This document shows, piece by piece, positions 41,599 to 43,104 of a stretch of 43,104 bases of DNA. The stretch lies in NCBI RefSeq assembly GCF_009469695.1, contig NZ_SSSR01000026.1:1-43104 (forward strand), written 5' to 3'. Positions within the stretch are counted from its first letter, which is position 1. Each line of letters begins with the position of its first letter. Origin of the DNA: Propionivibrio limicola. GTDB taxonomy: Bacteria; Pseudomonadota; Gammaproteobacteria; Burkholderiales; Rhodocyclaceae. A model generated the notes under the pieces. The model was not told where the DNA came from and searched no databases. It saw only the letters and a list, made by a program, of their open reading frames with translations. A program made the translations under genes and the position numbers.

Positions 41599-42827
41599 CT
41601 GACTTGTGTGTTGATGTGGGCGGCCCAGTGCAGCGCGGTGACCTGCGATTTTGCGTGCGTCAGCGGATCGATGCCAAGCTCGGTCAGCAGCATTTGAGCT
41701 GCCTGGAAGTTGCCGGCCTCGGCTGCCGTGATTGAAGCGAGAAGCTTGCCGAGTACGCCGTCGTGATTCGGGTTGCGCAGCGCTGTGGCTACTTCCTCGT
41801 GCAGCGGAAGCTCCCGAAGAATGTCGGTCATCGGCAGGTTGATCAGGACGTCGAGCAATGAGAAAAGCCCCGTCAGGAAGGCGTGGTCGGCAAATTCGGC
41901 GGCGCCTTCCGGATCCTCATTCGGTTGGCCGGGGAAGATGGAAGCGCAGAGCAACTCCATTTGTCGACCGCGCGCGGCGGCTAGTTGCATGAGCGGGTTA
42001 GGGGCGCTGCCGTCGGCAAGATTGTCGGCGTAGATCAGCAGTTGTAGCCATCTTTGCAGGTGACGGCGGCCAAGAATGGTGATTGCCTGCGAGAAATTGC
42101 TGATTTTCGCTTTGGCGCCCACCGCGACCGAGTTCACCAGTCGCAGCAGGTTGTAGGAAAGCTTGGGTTCTTCGCGGAAAATCGTTTCTATCTCGCGCGT
42201 GTCGCCGTCCTGCTTGACGATATTCAGCAGCTTGATGAGCTTGAGGCGCGTCAAGTCCGGATCACGACCCAGGCGTGGATTGCGTGCCGTCAGGAAATGG
42301 CTGTCGCACCACTCGAAACCCTTGCCGGTCAGCCAGTCGAACATTTCGTACGTGCCGACATTGGCGGCCAGCCGGTGCAATCCGGCGTCGTTGGCATAAA
42401 CCTGATCGAAGCCGGTGAATTCCTGGCGCGCAAAAGCAGCGTCGTATTGCACGTAATCGAAAGCGTTGAGTGGAATCTTGCGCAACTGATCGGGAGCGTC
42501 GATGTGAAGGCCGATGCGATAGCCTTCCCGGCGTAGCTGTCCACAATGACGGACACACGTCGCGTTTTCCAGACTGGAGGCCGGCAGGATGAATACCGCC
42601 TGCTTGGTGCCGAAACGGCTGACAAACTCGTGGTGTGCGAGCAGCTCCGGTGTCACGGCCGTGACCAGCGGCAGGGAGCCGGCCAACTGAGCGACTCCCG
42701 CCTGATTGAGGCATTCGATGTAATGCGCACTTTCTGTCGCCGTGTCAGGAGACTGGCGCCAGTCGAGGGCTGCCCAGCTCTTGTCGGCGGCCAGCAGCGG
42801 GCGGAAGAAGAAAAAGGAATCAGGCAT
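41595..42827 (-). CDS. EAL-like (degenerate)/HDOD signalling protein, YuxH/CdgJ type
   Basis: A 410-residue protein. The N-terminal part (1-190) has the outline of an EAL domain (FFFFRPLLAADKSWAALDWR, VFILPASSLENATCV, YRIGLHIDAPDQLRKIPLNA, FDYVQYD) but lacks the E-A-L signature and the DDFG metal site, so it should not hydrolyse c-di-GMP. The C-terminal part (200-400) is an HDOD domain (REEPKLSYNLLRLVNSVAVG, FSQAITILGRRHLQRWLQLL, DHAFLTGLFSLLDVLINLPM). Similar EAL-like/HDOD proteins (CdgJ, YuxH) affect motility. A start at 42827 gives no strong ribosome site. Convergent with the DUF123 gene, with stop codons sharing TTAG. Confidence 0.85.
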   Translation of the reverse strand: MPDSFFFFRPLLAADKSWAALDWRQSPDTATESAHYIECLNQAGVAQLAGSLPLVTAVTPELLAHHEFVSRFGTKQAVFILPASSLENATCVRHCGQLRREGYRIGLHIDAPDQLRKIPLNAFDYVQYDAAFARQEFTGFDQVYANDAGLHRLAANVGTYEMFDWLTGKGFEWCDSHFLTARNPRLGRDPDLTRLKLIKLLNIVKQDGDTREIETIFREEPKLSYNLLRLVNSVAVGAKAKISNFSQAITILGRRHLQRWLQLLIYADNLADGSAPNPLMQLAAARGRQMELLCASIFPGQPNEDPEGAAEFADHAFLTGLFSLLDVLINLPMTDILRELPLHEEVATALRNPNHDGVLGKLLASITAAEAGNFQAAQMLLTELGIDPLTHAKSQVTALHWAAHINTQVS

Positions 42828-43024
42828 CGTTACCGGTGTTTTCTTAATGTTCTTGGGGTTGGGTTCTCAACGCACGCGGGGTATTTTCGCGCATGAGTCG
42901 ATCATTTTTTACGCATTGTAAATCAATCGTCTTCCCCGTGGCGGCGCCCTGTGAAGTCTGGTGAAGTCGAAGGACGTTCGTTGTCAGGCTGTTTGGGTCG
43001 GCGGGCAGGGCAATCGCATCAAAC

Positions 43025-43055
43025 CTACCCGAGTCCAAGGATGGACTCCCGGTAG
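43025..43055. other. Strong interrupted hairpin near the right edge
   Basis: CTACC, C, GAGTCCA pairs with TGGACTC, CC, GGTAG across the loop AGGA. The stem has 12 paired bases with a small internal bulge. No T run follows on either strand, so a rho-independent terminator is doubtful. It coincides with the end of a possible minus-strand reading frame. Confidence 0.6.
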
Positions 43056-43104
43056 GCATCAGAGGAGGCGGCGAGGATTCTGCGCGTATGAATGCCAGCC
43101 TTTC
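43025..43104 (-). CDS. Possible 3' end of a minus-strand gene running off the window
   Basis: The minus-strand frame entering from the right edge reads KAGIHTRRILAASSDAYRES then ILGLG and a TAG stop. It has the composition of a protein C-terminus, and two other frames of the segment are less protein-like. Only 26 codons are visible, so the product cannot be named, and the coincidence with the hairpin leaves open that this is structured RNA or chance. The 200 bases between it and the EAL-like/HDOD gene contain no other clear gene. Confidence 0.3.
   Translation of the reverse strand, partial: KAGIHTRRILAASSDAYRESILGLG

Noticed and set aside
42844-43059. A 71-codon minus-strand frame between the EAL-like/HDOD gene and the right edge
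   Set aside because: It has no ribosome site, no recognisable pattern and runs through the hairpin. The alternative frame ending at 43025 looks more protein-like.
1-43104. tRNA, rRNA or replication origin
   Set aside because: No cloverleaf with a TTCRANNC arm, no rRNA conserved stretch and no DnaA-box cluster was noticed by eye on either strand.

Overview
The window is high-GC, gene-dense bacterial chromosome. Gene content (DUF4154/YfiR with a TonB receptor, beta-proteobacterial style CheD and CheA, ArsN2-like, pirin plus azoreductase) and the dispersed repeat families point to a betaproteobacterium, most likely Rhodocyclales (Dechloromonas/Azonexus-like). This placement is inferred from protein resemblance, not from a marker gene. 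I see no rRNA, tRNA or CRISPR, and no gene-free stretch longer than 300 bases.

Layout. 0-2.3 kb is a scarred region: the end of an IS21-like element cuts off the 5' part of a deoxyribonucleotidase gene; rlmF follows, then a chimeric remnant of a baeS/baeR two-component pair and a DUF2442 gene with the wreck of its partner. 2.3-4.9 kb holds a LysR regulator divergent from azoR and a pirin gene. 5.1-12.7 kb is housekeeping and stress: fumC, a pterin carbinolamine dehydratase, a manganese-riboswitch-controlled TMEM165/GDT1 transporter, a small unknown protein, a YgiQ radical-SAM protein carrying a repeat insertion, and typA/bipA. 12.7-17.2 kb (minus strand) is an apparent operon of TonB-dependent receptor, YfiR-like periplasmic protein and a membrane GGDEF-EAL protein. 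17.4-19.1 kb holds an ArsN2-like acetyltransferase, an FMN reductase and a Blc lipocalin.

19.3-31.0 kb is the core of interest: a compact chemosensory cluster of Hpt protein, response regulator, CheD, CheR, a second CheD, HDOD protein, CheY, CheZ-like phosphatase, STAS protein, CheA, chemoreceptor, CheW and an HD-GYP response regulator. No cheB or flagellar gene is present. The CheA carries, between its P1 and kinase domains, a tandem repeat whose first copy matches the c-di-GMP-binding MshEN consensus almost perfectly. With an HD-GYP phosphodiesterase-type regulator ending the cluster, this suggests a chemosensory system that reads and changes c-di-GMP.

31.1-36.7 kb is a 1663-residue hybrid histidine kinase (Cache, four PAS, HisKA, receiver, Hpt) convergent, with one base between stop codons, to a FixJ/LuxR-type regulator. 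36.9-39.8 kb is a Gly/Met-rich exported protein divergent from an OmpR-type regulator and histidine kinase. 39.9-42.8 kb holds a YigZ/IMPACT protein, a YcbL-type metallo-hydrolase, a DUF123 protein and an EAL-like/HDOD protein. The right edge contains a strong hairpin and perhaps the 3' end of a further minus-strand gene.

Signal transduction dominates: roughly half of the genes encode sensory, phosphotransfer or c-di-GMP proteins.
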